DNA of 64,000 nucleotides from Hepsetus odoe (Eukaryota; Chordata; Actinopteri; Characiformes; Hepsetidae). How positions within the stretch are numbered: the stretch's first letter is position 1; each line of letters opens with the position of its first letter. Of the stretch, positions 23,170-34,979 are shown one piece after another. Location of the stretch: assembly GCA_017165825.1 (NCBI GenBank), contig CM029379.1, positions 16,395,956 through 16,459,955 on the forward strand, read 5' to 3'. The translations under genes were made by a program, and so were the position numbers. The notes under the pieces were generated by a model, which searched no databases, was not told the DNA's origin, and saw nothing but the letters and a program-made list of their open reading frames with translations.

Positions 23170-23966
23170 TTGATTTAGCTCAGAATGTACTGAGAGTATA
23201 AAGTAAAAAGTACAGGAATGTACCGAGAGTGTAAAGTAAAAAGTACAGGAATGTACCGAGAGTGTAAAATAAAAGTACAGGGATGTACCGAGAGTGTAAA
23301 GTAAAAAGTACAGGAATGTATCGAGAGTGTAAAGTAAAAAGTACAGGAATGTATCGAGAGCGTAAAGTAAAAAGTACAGGAATGTACCGAGAGTGTAAAG
23401 TAAAAGTACAGGAATATACTGAGAGTGTAAAGTAAAAGTACAGGAATGTACAGAGAGTGTAAAGTAAAAAGTACAGGAATGTACCGAGAGTGTAAAGTAA
23501 AAGTACAGGAATGTACTGAGAGTGTAAAGTAAAAGTACTGGAATGTACTGAGAGTGTAAAGTAAAAGTACTGGAATGTACCGAGAGTGTAAAGTAAAAGT
23601 ACAGGAGTGTACCGAGAGTCTAAAGTTAAAGTACAGGAATGTACTGAGAGTGTAAAGTAAAAGTACAGGAATGTACTGAGAGTGTAAAGTAAAAGTACAG
23701 GAGTGTACTGAGAGTGTAAAGTAAAAGTACAGGAGTGTACTGAGAGTGTAAAGTGAGACGTGTCTCCTCTGAAGGACGTCTGGAGTGTCTGTCTGTGCTG
23801 AAAGTGAACTGAATCTCACTCCATATTAATAGAATTAAAGACTATTAAAGCCTCGAACTTCAACTCCAATAAAAACAATCTACTGAAAATAATCCACATG
23901 AACTTCACCGCTTCACTTTCATCACCGTCTCTACTAGTTCTCCATCACGGACACACACTCCACACA
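23170..23966 (-). repeat. Right arm of the long inverted repeat, with expanded minisatellite
   Basis: About twenty 28-31-bp units based on 'gagagtgtaaagtaaaagta' at 23175-23760, then 23745-23966, the reverse complement of 17532-17750. The array is roughly three times longer than in the left arm. The 214-codon minus frame across it is a by-product of the repeat. Confidence 0.9.
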
Positions 23967-24680
23967 CCCTGAACTCCACCGCCCACTCTCCCTGTCCTCT
24001 CTCTCACTCTCCTTCACTCTGTCCTGCACCGATGGACACACAGAGGGATGTCTCTTCTGTGTTTGTGTCCATTTAGACTGATATACTGATACGGATGGTG
24101 GGAAGGTGATGGAGGATAAAATAATGGAGGATCAACTCAGATGTTCAGACTAAAGTGAGGAGTCTGATCTGAAGATGGAAGGAAAAGACAGATATTTTGG
24201 GGAAAATGGAAGTTCAGCTACTTGAAACTTCTACTTAAGTACAGGTAAGGATTCATACTTTTTTACTTCCCAGTATTTGATGGTCACACAGTAGCAGCAG
24301 AAGAAAAATAACAATAAAGAAAAACATGTGTAATAACCTTCTGCTACAGAGAACACCCTCGTGACCCCTGACATCCATGCTTCACTCTCGGGACAGATGA
24401 TGAATGAGAATCTGTCCATCAAGTCCAACAAATGACTGATTGTCTTTGTCAAAAATCACACTTTCCTCTGCGCAGGGCTTGCACCGTGTGGTATGAGGAA
24501 GAATCGAGTCCACCTGGAAGAAAGACGAAAGAGAGCAGGGTAGTCCTGACTCACACAGATCAGCTTACCACCTGAAACAAACCAGTTACTCTGTTCGGCT
24601 AAAAATGGGCCGTTGTTGCTCTGATAGGGATTTCCAGGTTTCGTTTACTTCAGAGATACCTTCCTGTGAGTGTTAATGCA

Positions 24681-24719
<39 letters not shown>

Positions 24720-25470
24720 TGCTGATTCACAGCTGTTGTGTGAGCTGAGAGGGGAATTAAAGCTGCTTGATGAACCGTGAAGAAAACCAGACCTAAAAAT
24801 TCACTTCAAATCCTCCACACCTTCAAGCTGGAGATCCTGCAAAGGATTTCCAGGAGATCAGATGATCCAACTAATCGACCATGCAGCTCAGTCGTAGTGA
24901 AAACCTCCAGCCAGATCAAGCTTTTGAAGGTCACGTCAGTGACCTGGGCCTCAAAAGTCATCTTGATCACTGTTTGTCATTAAACATGATTAAATGCAGC
25001 ATCAGTTAACATAACTGATGATTACTGGACTCATTGTCCCGGTAACTGATACCAGGCCCGTTAAGAGTTTCAAGAAGCTGCCCATATTCATTCATTTTAA
25101 GCAAAAGATCCAAGCGCCAACATCGGTTCTTCAAAGTCCGATGCTTTTTTTCTTTTCTGGTTAAGTCTTTAGAAAAACGTTCCACTTTGATCATTAACAG
25201 CTTCCTTGACCTGCTATTGGCAGCTGAGGACAACTGACACCAGGAAGCAGCTTGTCCTTGACTCGGTGGTCCATCAGTTTGGCCCAGGACACTTTCAGAG
25301 CACCTCCTGGGTGTGTTCACAGCTGAACTTAGAGCTCGTGATCGGATTAACCCCTGACAGGAGTGAACAAGGCCTAAGGACAATCGTTTTTGGCATTTAT
25401 GAGCTTTTAGCTTGATGTCATCGTTCCTTCGTCACCACGAGCAACAGAGCCATCGTGCAGTTTTCCAACA
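23967..25470. other. Unassigned DNA with a (GT)n run at 24683-24714
   Basis: Short frames (for example 24777-24983 plus and 25006-25383 minus) lack recognisable domains. No known repeat identified. Confidence 0.4.
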
Positions 25471-25479
25471 ACAGCGCTT

Positions 25480-25685
25480 TAATTCGATTCCCACCCCAGT
25501 GGGTTGCCCTGAGGTACCCTTGAGCAAGGTACCGTCCCCATCACTGCTCCCCGGGCGCGTTCAATAGCTGCCCACTGCTGCACGTGTGTGTATGGGTTAA
25601 ATGCAGAGGTCAAATTTCGTTGTGGTTCATGTGTGCTGTGCCGCGACCTCGCAATGACAAGGGTTGTCACTTTCACTTTCTTTTT
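25480..25685 (+). mobile_element. SINE family 2
   Basis: Best preserved plus-strand body of this family: 'tgggttgccctgaggtaccc', 'caccccgggcgcg'-like centre, 'tatgggttaaatgcagaggt', 'cgttgtggttcatgtgtgct' and a 'cactttcactttc' tail. The tRNA head is 5'-truncated. Confidence 0.85.
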
Positions 25686-26045
25686 TTTCACTAAAGTCCT
25701 CACAGGTTCTCGTTATGTGGGAGCTCTGTTAAGCACATCCCTCCCGTGCAGGGCATCCACGCCGTCAGACGGATACGGAGGTTTTTAGGGATGCACGATG
25801 ATATCAGAGTCACATCGGTATCAGCAGAGATTCTCTTGAACAAATCATCAGTAACAGACTTCGACTGATATTTTAAACTACTATTATATATTTTTTAAGC
25901 TCATTGAAATCAAATCAAAGTGTTTGTAATTTACGTTTTTTTCCAATCCAGGTATTCAGTATTTTGGCAGTTTTCTAGATTTCATTTTCTTTTTTTTTCA
26001 CTGGGCAAATAAAATACTAATAGTTTTATTACGAATACTTTTTCC

Positions 26046-26180
26046 GCCCCCATCACTGTTTCCCGAGTGAAGGGGGTGGTCTGCCCCCTGCTGGACGCTG
26101 TGTGGGTAAAATGCAGAGAAAGAATTTTGTTGCGGTCCCGTGTGTGCTGTATATTCGTGAGTAGTCACTTTCACTTTTGG
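26046..26180 (+). mobile_element. SINE family 2, 3' part
   Basis: Contains 'tgccccctgctggac', 'gtaaaatgcagagaaag', 'ttgttgcggtc' and the 'cactttcactttt' tail. Confidence 0.75.
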
Positions 26181-26199
26181 TTCAAGGAAGTAGCCAGCT

Positions 26200-28228
26200 T
26201 ATCTCGTTTCCCTCTGCAATAGCTCTGAGCCACCCCTAGGGGACACGCCCCACACTTTGGGAACCGCCGGTAGGTGTGTCCACTTCAGTGGCTCCGAAGA
26301 CATAAAAGAACACAAACACCGAGACGTTTTTAGGAATGATCATCATTTATATATATATTTATAGATGGATGTGAAACAAATGACACGTCATACCTACACC
26401 AACATAAGCAAGTCGACAGTAAGAGATACGGCTTGTCAAATAAACACCTAAAGGAGACGCAGGTACACACCAGGAATTATTGCTTCATTGCTACTTTTTT
26501 TTGTTTGTTTGTTTGTCTTCTTCTTCAGCTACGGACTACGGCACGAGACGATATTTATATGCCAACGTAACACCAGTGACCGAAGTGAGCCCAGAGTTCG
26601 TGAACGAAAAAAGCCAGTCTTCATCACAATACCAAGTCCAGGTCCGAGACTCGGACTGAGCAGACAGTAGAAAACACCAGAATAACATCTTCATCATCAT
26701 CATCATCATCATCATCACCTTCATCATCATCTTCTCCATTGTCAGTTGATGGACACCTAAACAGCAGTTGACGTTCGTTGCAATTGGCCGCCTTCTCCTT
26801 TTTAAGGTGCACACACACACACACACACACACACACCCTAAAAATAAACCCACTTTCCTCACACATGAAAGCCCCCATAAAACGACCAAGAAGAATATCA
26901 GTCGCTCCACTTTTCTGCTGGTGAGAAGGCTACCCGGGTGCTTCTTTTTAACCCAAACTCAAATAAACAAAAGTTCAGCACATGAGCCCCCTGCTGGACA
27001 AAACTGGAATAAAAGCAAGAGTAGAAAAAAAATGAGTAAAACGGGACCAGCTGAATGGTTGAAGCTCAGCAGTAATAAGGTGCTCGCCCTCACGTACACA
27101 CTCCCCCACACAGGCTCGGGTCCTCCTGGAAGCAGGGAAGAGCGAAGCGACATTGTAGGCCACGGCTGGGCCTTGCATGGTTTATTTTTCCATCTATTCA
27201 TTGCAAAAGCTCACACGTGCATGCACAAAGCGTCCTCGCGTGAGGAAAACGGGACAGCCATGCGGAGGGTGGAGGTCCGAGCGTCTGGGGACACCCTGAC
27301 GGGTCGCAGTCACGTCACGGTGTGAAGGACTCTTTTGGCTCTCTGCTTTCTCAAGCATGCGGAACAGAAAGATCCCCACCTGGAGCGCACAGTGCTGCGG
27401 ATGGACGGATAAAATGGAAGGAAATATGTTTTTTGTCCTTTTTTTAAAAGCTTATATACAGATTCTTTTCTGCAAACTGTACATCCTCCGGTGCACGATA
27501 TGTGTCAAAACGTCTTCCAGAAACCGTGCGGTATAAAACACACCCTCCAGCTGCAGCAGTTAGCATGCAAAAAAAAAAAAAAGTGTGGTATCAAATACAT
27601 GGTAACAATATTAATATCCATAATAATCATCACAACAACGCACATCTACTTCGAGTAAATCTAAATGTAAAAAAGTCCTTCTCGGAACTCAGGGGCACAC
27701 AGGGGCCGTTCACACTCAGCACATCGCCTGATATGTGGAAAAAGAAAAGAAAATTCCCTTTTTTCTTTACAGCGGCTCTGATTGGTCAGAGAAGGTAAGA
27801 AAGAGTGATAACAGACAGACATTGCACTACAGCACCTATTGCTACACTAGTGGGACTAACTCTACGTGAGCGAGTGAAAAAGTGCTTTTATTAAAGAGGG
27901 CCGGGTGGGGAGGCTCCAGGAACCCCTCCCCCTCGCCCCAAAAACGCCACCCTGTCTGCTCCTTGGGACAGTGATGTGTCAGTGTGTCGCTTTCCTTTCT
28001 TCCGGTCCAGACCAACTCTGTCCATCCGTCACCGAGAAGACCGTTATAAGCCCCTCCCCTCAGCGTCCGGCCTGATCTTCTTCTTAAATTTGTTTATTTG
28101 TTTGTATTTTTTTCGTATTAGAGCTGAAATGAAGGGTGTCTTCTCCCCCTCTCCACCGGCGTGTGAGAGAGAGAGACAGGTTGAGACAGAGGACACGTGC
28201 AGTGTGTGTGTGTGCGGGTGCAGGGGGC
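26200..28228 (-). other. Probable 3' UTR of rcan3
   Basis: Almost free of interspersed repeats, unlike its surroundings, and lying directly downstream of the rcan3 stop codon. Several AATAAA signals read on the minus strand, for example near 28089, 27889 and 27181. It also contains a (CAT)n run at 26693-26722 and a (CA)n run at 26807-26835. The end point is inferred. Confidence 0.45.
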
Positions 28229-28383
28229 TTAGTTGAAGATTTTCGGAGGGCTCTCGGGACGCCTGGTCTGCACAATCTTCATCTTGGGACGGGCCTCCTC
28301 TTCCTCCTCTGTCTCGCTCTCACACACGTGCACCACCACACTGGGGGTGGATTCCGTACCGGCATGGAGCTCGTACTTCTCCC
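28229..28383 (-). CDS. rcan3: Regulator of calcineurin, last coding exon
   Basis: 155 bp on minus. Intron acceptor TAG at 28384-28386, preceded by a (CT)n tract that acts as polypyrimidine tract; stop TAA at 28229-28231. It encodes 'EKYELHAGTESTPSVVVHVC', then an acidic 'ESETEEEEEA' and 'PKMKIVQTRRPE', ending 'SPPKIFN'. In RCAN proteins the TxxP segment and the PxIxIT-like segment (here 'MKIVQT') bind calcineurin. The 'GTES...ESETEEEEE' part resembles RCAN3 most, while the extreme C-terminus resembles RCAN1/2. The phase fits the 30825 exon: its last G plus GG forms the Gly codon. Confidence 0.93.
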
Positions 28384-28436
28384 CTAGAGAGAGAGAGAGA
28401 GAGAGAGAGAGTGTCACTATGTTACCTAGCAGTAAC

Positions 28437-29262
28437 CTATGGATCAGTAAGAATCAGAATGGATCAGTAAAAATCAGAATGGATCAGTATGGATCAGTAA
28501 AAATCAGAATGGATCATTGTGGATCAGTAAGAATCAGAATGGATCAGTATGGATCAATAAGAATCAGAATGGATCAGTATGGATCAGTATGGATCACTAA
28601 GAATCAGAATGGATCAGTATAGATCAATAAGAATCAGAATGGATCAGTATAGATTAGTAAGAATCAGAATGGATCAGTGTAGATCAGTAAGAATCAGAAT
28701 GGACCGTCATGGATCAGTATGGATCACTACGAATCAAAATGGATCAGTATAGATCAGTAAGAATCAGAATGGATCGGTGTGGATCAATAAGAATCAGAAT
28801 GGATCAGTATGGATCACTAAGAATAAGAATGGATCCGTATAGATCAGTAAGAATCAGAATGGATCGGTGTGGATCAGTAAGAATCAGAATGGATCGGTGT
28901 GGATCAATAAGAATCAGAATGGATCAATATGGATCAGTAAGAATTAGAATGGATCAGTGTGGATCAATAAGAATCAGAATGGATCAGTAAGAATCAGAAT
29001 GGATCGGTGTGGGTCAATAAGAATCAGAATGGATCGGTGTGGATCAATAAGAATCAGAATGGATCAGTGTGGATCAATAAGAATCAGAATGGATCAGTGT
29101 GGATCAGTAAGAATCAGAATGGATCGATGTGGATCAATAAGAATCAGAATGGATCAGTATGGATCAGTAAGAATCAGAATGGATCAGTGTGGATCAGTAA
29201 GAATCAGAATGGATCGATGTGGATCAATAAGAATCAGAATGGATCAGTATGGATCAGTATGG
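28437..29262 (+). repeat. GGATCA minisatellite in the last rcan3 intron
   Basis: About 830 bp of 20-bp ('ggatcagtaagaatcagaat') and 10-bp ('ggatcagtgt') subunits, mostly alternating as 30-bp units. Because the period is a multiple of three, long Met/Asp/Arg-rich frames appear but do not represent genes. Confidence 0.95.
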
Positions 29263-30824
29263 ACCAGTGCGGGTGTAAGACTGGTGTACAGAACTGTGTG
29301 AGACTGAGTAGATCAATATGAGTGTGTGACTCAGTATGGGTGTGTGGGCCAGAAGGGGTTAGTGTGAGTATATTGGAGTGTGTTGGAGGGTGTGGGTCAA
29401 TATGGATCACTGTGAAGGTGTGTAAGGTGCAGTACAGAACTATATGGGATGCGTTTTTGGGTCAGTGTAGATCAGGGAGGTGTATGGAGGTGTGCGGTGC
29501 TCTCGTTTGTAAAATCAGGTTTACATTACGGGACTGTCCAGGCCTGCATGTGTCTTTAACTTGGCCCTGTGCTCCGCCTTGTGGCAGGATTATGAGTTAA
29601 GCTTGAAGCCCCATTTAAAGTAAAGCTGGTACACAAATAACGGAGGTCAGCTGCAGTGGTCAGGTGACACAGCGCAGCCAATCAGCCTCTTTCCTGAGTG
29701 CTGAGTCAGTGTATGTTTGCTTGGGAAGTGCAGCAGATCATACATATATACGTCAATACGAAAAAAGAACAATGCATGTCTGCAGCCTTAGACAGACCAT
29801 GGTGTCAAACAACATTTTGGGGATCCTGACACACACACGCGCACACACACACAGCGATGCTGAAAACTTTTATATGCTCCAAACAAGATCCCTTGATCTT
29901 ATTTCCTGGTGGCCACCCAAAAGAAGCACAATGGACTCTATGCTGTATTCTTTTCAGCGCTCTGAGAGGTGAATAGATTAATAAAGCCCCAATAAAGGCG
30001 TGGCGGCTGCAGAAAAGCACACCAAAAGTGGACGATGGGATCAGGGTTTCCATAGCGACGAGACAGACCTGCTGAAAGGTGATAAGAGACAAGGCCACGT
30101 CCTTTAATATTCAACCAGCAGAGGGTGCTGCAGGCGATTAAATCCTTTAATAAAACAGTATATCCTTAAATGTGCTGCACACACACACACACACACACAA
30201 GGCTTGGGCTTGTTTTTATCTTTTTAAAACAGCAGTTTTTATGGATAATTTAAACGAGCAGCTAAAACCAGCACTAAATCTAAAGACATAAACATACCTT
30301 AAATCTTACACCAGGTCTTGTGGAGCCTAAAGCTCGAAGCTGCAGTGTTAAGAGTTTCTGATAAACTTCAGCTGAGAATAAATCAGATCTTTAACCCTGT
30401 GTTTGCAGCCCTTGTTGTGGTAAAGTTAAAAATAACAGCAGCAGGCCGAGTGGGATCCGGTCCCTGGAGGTCCCAAAGCCATCGGTGTCTGGAGGTCCGA
30501 CAGAGCTTAAGCTTCCTCTCTGTCTCTCCCTCTGATCCCGTATGATCAACATACACACTACCGTGCTGATGTCCACCACCCAAAACACATCTGGATTGTT
30601 TCTAATAAAGTGGCCACAGAGTGGAAGCACAAATAAGGTGTTTCCGATAAAGTGGCCAGAACATGCACGTATGCTGTGTATGTTTGTGTTTGGATTGAAC
30701 GGGTGTTTATTCAAATTTATTCAAATTCATGCATTTCTAGCATTTGAAAACTGCCCTTCATGTTGTGTGGACATACAGCAGTGATATGTCACGCGTGTGT
30801 GTGTGTGTGTGTGTGTGTGTTTAC
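29263..30824 (-). other. Rest of the last rcan3 intron
   Basis: Holds a (CA)n run at 30178-30199, two transposon-end-like 'aataaagtggcca' motifs at 30600-30665, and a (GT)n run at 30793-30820 directly next to the donor site. No other gene supported. Confidence 0.7.
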
Positions 30825-30996
30825 CTGGCCCCAGTTTAGCCACAGCACACAGCAGGTCGTAGTTAATGACAGGTGTGGCATCCTCCCCCTGACTCCACCC
30901 CACAGGTGGGGAAGCGGGCGGGGAGATGAGGAACTGTTTGACAGGCTGAGGTGGAGCCAGGAACGATTTATCCACATCCTCACCCGAGTTCTGCAC
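30825..30996 (-). CDS. rcan3: Regulator of calcineurin, penultimate coding exon
   Basis: 172 bp on minus, acceptor AG at 30997-30998 and donor GT at 30823-30824. It encodes 'VQNSGEDVDKSFLAPPQPVK' followed by 'QFLISPPASPPVGW', the conserved Ser-Pro signature of calcipressins that is phosphorylated and inhibits calcineurin, then 'DATPVINYDLLCAVAKLGPG'. The sequence after 'FAQ' (VQxSGE..DKS) fits RCAN3 better than RCAN1 or RCAN2. The protein acts in the cytoplasm on calcineurin-NFAT signalling (family knowledge). On minus, the intron begins GTAAACACACAC, so a CA repeat abuts the donor. Confidence 0.95.
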
Positions 30997-31179
30997 CTGG
31001 GACACGCAAGCAAAGAAAAAACACCTTTATTCTCTTTTTCGTAAGATCATCCAGTCGAACCCCTTACACTTACAGCGGTCAGTTGCAGAAAACATCTTCA
31101 AAGCTTTTCTTTTGACATTAGTGAAGATTCTTTTGTGGAAAAGGTGTCATGATGCTACCTGTCCTCAGCGGATACGCAC

Positions 31180-31353
31180 CTGTGCGAAGAATAGTTTGAG
31201 TTTGGAGCCGTTAAACTCGGACTCTTGGAGCTCGATGCGGGCGCGGGCAGCAGCCTCCGGCGTGCTGAAGCTGATCCGAACTCTCCGGAAACTCTTAAAC
31301 ATCTGGAACGTGATCTGATCGTCATAGATCCGGAACAGCGACTCAAACCGCTC
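31180..31353 (-). CDS. rcan3: Regulator of calcineurin, RRM-half exon
   Basis: 174 bp on minus, acceptor TGCAG ending at 31354 and donor GT at 31178-31179. It encodes 'ERFESLFRIYDDQITFQMFK', 'SFRRVRISFSTPEAAARARI' and 'ESEFNGSKLKLFFAQ', the second half of the RNA-recognition-motif-like fold of calcipressins. Both borders are in phase 0. 174 bp equals the length I recall for this exon in vertebrate RCAN genes. The exon encoding the N-terminal 'LPTSLFAC'-type segment should lie at higher coordinates; I could not find it in the visible sequence up to 43000. Gap 2 may hold it. Confidence 0.93.
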
Positions 31354-31384
31354 CTGCAAAAAAAGAACAAGAAAGAAAATCTAT

Positions 31385-31800
31385 TTAATGTTCTACTCAT
31401 AGTGCACACAGGTCCATTCAACATTCTGTTAAACTCAGAGCACGTTGGTCCTTTGGTTTGAAGCAGAGAGAGGCAGAGGACCGGAAGAAATGGAAACGGA
31501 TGAGCCCTGAATGGGAGCAGCTGAAAGAAGAAGAAGAAGAAGACAGAGAACATAGGTCCATTCTGTGTTCCACTGAACATAGAGCATATAGGTCCAATCC
31601 ATGTTCAACTGAAAATAGAGCACATAGGTCTATTCAATGTTCTACTAAACACAGATCACAAAGGTCCATTCAATATTCAACTAACTATAAAGTCTATATA
31701 GGTCTATATATATATGGGTCTATAAAGAACTATAAAGTCCATTCAATGTGCTATTCATCACAGAGCACCAGGGGTCCACTCAGTGTCCCCAGTGAAGACA
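31385..31800 (+). repeat. ~39-bp minisatellite in an rcan3 intron
   Basis: Imperfect units of the type 'cataggtccattcaatgttc' plus 'actgaacatagagcac' on both sides of the inserted RTE tail at 31460-31547. Confidence 0.75.
31460..31547 (+). mobile_element. 3' tail of an RTE LINE
   Basis: Plus-strand 'gaggaccggaagaaatggaa', 'tgaatgggagcagctgaaag' and (AAG)n. It is the reverse complement of the 3' ends at 9840 and 39750. It interrupts the minisatellite. Confidence 0.8.
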
Positions 31801-32084
31801 CAGCATTCTTCTAGTGTCCCCACACAAAACAGGATCAGGGCGGAAAAATTTCAAACAATATTTGGATGAAAGGCTGAGAAATTTCATCAATCTGTCATGC
31901 ATACTTTCATTTATGTTTATAAATAACAATGTGTCATACCGTGAAGTTTTTCTTTAACATCTTTTAGTGCCAAAAAAACCCTCTTTGCCTTTCGACCCAA
32001 GAGGGGGGAAATTAACAGAACTGAATGTTACCAGCATTCACAAACAGTATTACTGGATCATGAGTGTGTAATAGTATTGCTGCA

Positions 32085-32123
<39 letters not shown>

Positions 32124-32749
32124 ATCATGGTCTCGTGAGCTGAAAGTGAGGATTTGGAGGTGAAATTGTGGGATTATGTGGATGATTGCGGTTTATAAAG
32201 AAACAGAGCTCACCGAGCGAGACAGCTGTCCACTGTCTGAACCAAACAGCTGAACAGTGAGACCGTGTGTGTGTGTGTGTGTGTGTGTGTGTTCGTTTGG
32301 GGGGGCGGAGGGGTCCGGCCTTCTGACCCACATTATAACAGAACCAGTTCATACGCTAAATTAGCCAGGACACAAAAACCAACCCATCACAGCGAGATCT
32401 CACTTTCAGAGCTCGATGATTTAAAAACATCTAAAATGAATCGTGACTCGACTTGAGCTTCATAAAGACTCAAAACTCGCAGTGCAACAAGAGGAAAATG
32501 GATTATCTCCTGCTGAGAGCAGAAAGTGCACTTGATGCAGATCCCTAGCAGCAATTTTGCCTGTAACCATGGTTACACTATGCTTTTTTTCCCATTTTAG
32601 AACAATTTGTCTCCAACCAAAGGTAGTAAATGTTCCCCAGTTCTGTCCCTCAGAAAAAGAACAGATACTTAAAAGACTAGCAGTAGTAGTACTGCTTCAG
32701 CTACTTTACTCATTACAATTGACTTTTCCACCCTCTACATTCCTGTAGT
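31801..32749. repeat. Unassigned DNA with (GT)n runs at 32091-32120 and 32262-32292
   Basis: No gene recognised. Microsatellites only. Confidence 0.5.
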
Positions 32750-32930
32750 TTACACTCTCAGTACATTCCTGGACTTTTTACTTTACACTCTCAGTACATT
32801 CCTGAACTTTACACTCTCAGTACATTCCTGTACTTTACACTCTCAGTACATTCCTGAACTTTTTACTTTACACTCTCAGTACATTCCTGTACTTTTTACT
32901 TTACACTCTCAGTACATTCCTGTACTTTTG
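32750..32930 (+). repeat. Third array of the 'cactctcagtacattcctg' minisatellite
   Basis: Six or so units identical in type to those at 17735-17945, in the same orientation but without the flanking ~220-bp unique sequence. Confidence 0.9.
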
Positions 32931-33065
32931 GTGGAATGCTGGAAAGGGAGAGATACTGACGTAACTGAGGTTTATTCTTGTGTGTGTGTGTGTGTTTGTA
33001 AAGAAGGGCAGACTTTGGTGTAATTTGAGGATTGGTAATAAGCAGGAAGGTGTGCTGGAAAGCTC

Positions 33066-33109
<44 letters not shown>

Positions 33110-34647
33110 AGATTAGGTAAGCAATACCGCAGACTGTATTATCTCACAGTGTAAGACAACAACACTGACCTTCAGTCATGTGTTGGACTTTCAGAGTTCA
33201 AATGTATGGACATTAATGCATGTCTGTAAACAGGCGTCCTGAAGAGGACAGAAAGGTCCTTCAGGGAAACTGAGGAACCGACTGTGTTCTCATGACGAGG
33301 ACTTCACAGAACTGCAGCGCCAGGTTCTATGCATGGAAAGACATGGAGAACTGACCGCTGTTTCTCACCAACATTTTTCTTCAATGATGATCCTCCCTCT
33401 AGGAGACGACCAAGGGACAGTTGTTCTCACAGCTCAGTGAACCTGTCTTGCACCTCTCATTCTCTTTGCTGTCTTTGTTTGCATGTGACACCAGAAAGTT
33501 CCCATCCTTTGACTTACAAGGTCAAACTGGGCAGTGAAGGAAAAAACTATCTCGCTGGATTTCATCAGGATGTCCTGGGGCGTCCCAGGGTGCCCCTGCT
33601 GATCATATTGGGACCCGACACTTCAAATTTGACCAATGACAACAAAATCGGGCAGAGAACACACACACACACACACGCAGTGGCACGGATGTGTTGGTTG
33701 AAGTGTGTTTATCTCAGGTGTGTAAGAGAATACGGCTCTCAGGAAGTGCACTCAAAACGCAGTGCCATGAATAAACGATTGACACACGTCTTCTCCAGTT
33801 ACACACACACACACGACTCTCAAGCCTCCCCTTTCTTTTCTGTCTTTCTCTCGCTCTTGTTCCTCTTCCCTCGCTCTTTCTCCCTTCTGTACCCCATCTC
33901 TCTCCCTTTCCTCATCCCTTTCACTCCCTCTCTTTATTTCTCTCTCTATCCCTCTTTCTATCATCACTCTTCTTATACTTTTATTGTTGTTGCTGGGTTT
34001 AGACACACAGGTTACATAAAAGTAGTTTTTCCTTTTTTTGGTTTTAAACAATCCACAAATAAAGACCTTTTAAACTCTCTCTCTCTCTCAGCAGGTCATA
34101 TGAACGAGTGAGTGAATGAATGAGTGGAATGGGAGCTCAGGGAGGTTGGTGATGATGCGTCTGATGGGGGGATAATTGTGGGAGGTCATGTTGGAGGGCT
34201 GGTTGACCAGGTATCTTCCAGAAGAAAGCCTGATCCGTTTCTAAACCTTCAAAACCCTTCCTGAGCTGCTCAGTGGGACGAACGGGACACTAGGCAGCTC
34301 TGTATCCAGACAGCCCTTCTAATGGGTTCATCTATCTGCCAATCACAGCCGAGAGGTCTAAAAAGCCCCCAGCATTGGGCTGTGGGTTCTCTGGAGTGAT
34401 GGAGCTCCTTAAGATGAACTGGAGCAATTCAGACCTAATCCAACATCAGTGTCTGACCTCACTAATGTTCTCGGGCTTTGATTACAACCTCAAAGCAATT
34501 TTCCCAGGAATTACAGTTACAGCAAAGGAGGGACAAAAAATCGAAACTAAAACTCGGGGACAAACGTGGCCTGGACAAATCAGTAAATTCAGATTTGTTG
34601 AGGGTGGTGTGCCAGTGTCTCAGGGTGCTCTCATGTTTGTAATCTGT
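32931..34647. repeat. Unassigned DNA with microsatellites
   Basis: (GT)n at 33068-33107, (CA)n at 33660-33679 and a CT-rich tract at 33830-33970. The 260-codon frame at 33329-34111 runs through these tracts and is not supported. Confidence 0.5.
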
Positions 34648-34727
34648 AATCTGTCCTCTTTAGTCGGATCTGTCCTCTTTAGTCGGATCTGTCCTCTTTA
34701 GTCGGATCTGTCCTTTTTAGTCGGGCT
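34648..34727 (+). repeat. Short 19-20-bp tandem repeat
   Basis: Four units of 'tctgtcctctttagtcgga', the last slightly changed. Confidence 0.9.
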
Positions 34728-34979
34728 GTAATAGGAGTCATTACTGCATTCTTTAAACTTATGGTCTGTACAATGAGTTCAAAACAGATCTAACTCCTTT
34801 CTTTCTGTTTGAGATGGACAGCTGTCCTCCACCTGTGTGGTGGACGGTTTGGGTGTTTCCTGAGGACAAGTCCATCGATCTCCGTGAGGGTCTCCAGAAT
34901 TCCATACCAGCTGCTACACCGAGTCGGCGAAGCTACTATCATCTTATTTCTCTCCCGACCTGAACTTCAGATCAGCTCC

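Noticed and set aside
23175..23819. 214-codon minus frame with repeated 'HSCTFTLHS'
   Set aside because: By-product of a ~29-30-bp minisatellite; no start context and the repeat varies without regard to codons.
28437..29262. CRISPR-like regular repeats
   Set aside because: No unique spacers between constant repeats, no cas genes, and vertebrate genomic context.
28233..29321. Repeated Met-Asp-Arg-rich frames
   Set aside because: Period-30 minisatellite inside an intron, antisense to rcan3.
29805..30098. 97-codon minus frame within the rcan3 intron
   Set aside because: Partly runs through a CA repeat; no family recognised; in the intron of a gene on the same strand with no splice signals.
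33329..34111. 260-codon plus-strand frame
   Set aside because: It crosses a CA microsatellite and a CT-rich tract and shows no domain; its length follows from repeat composition.
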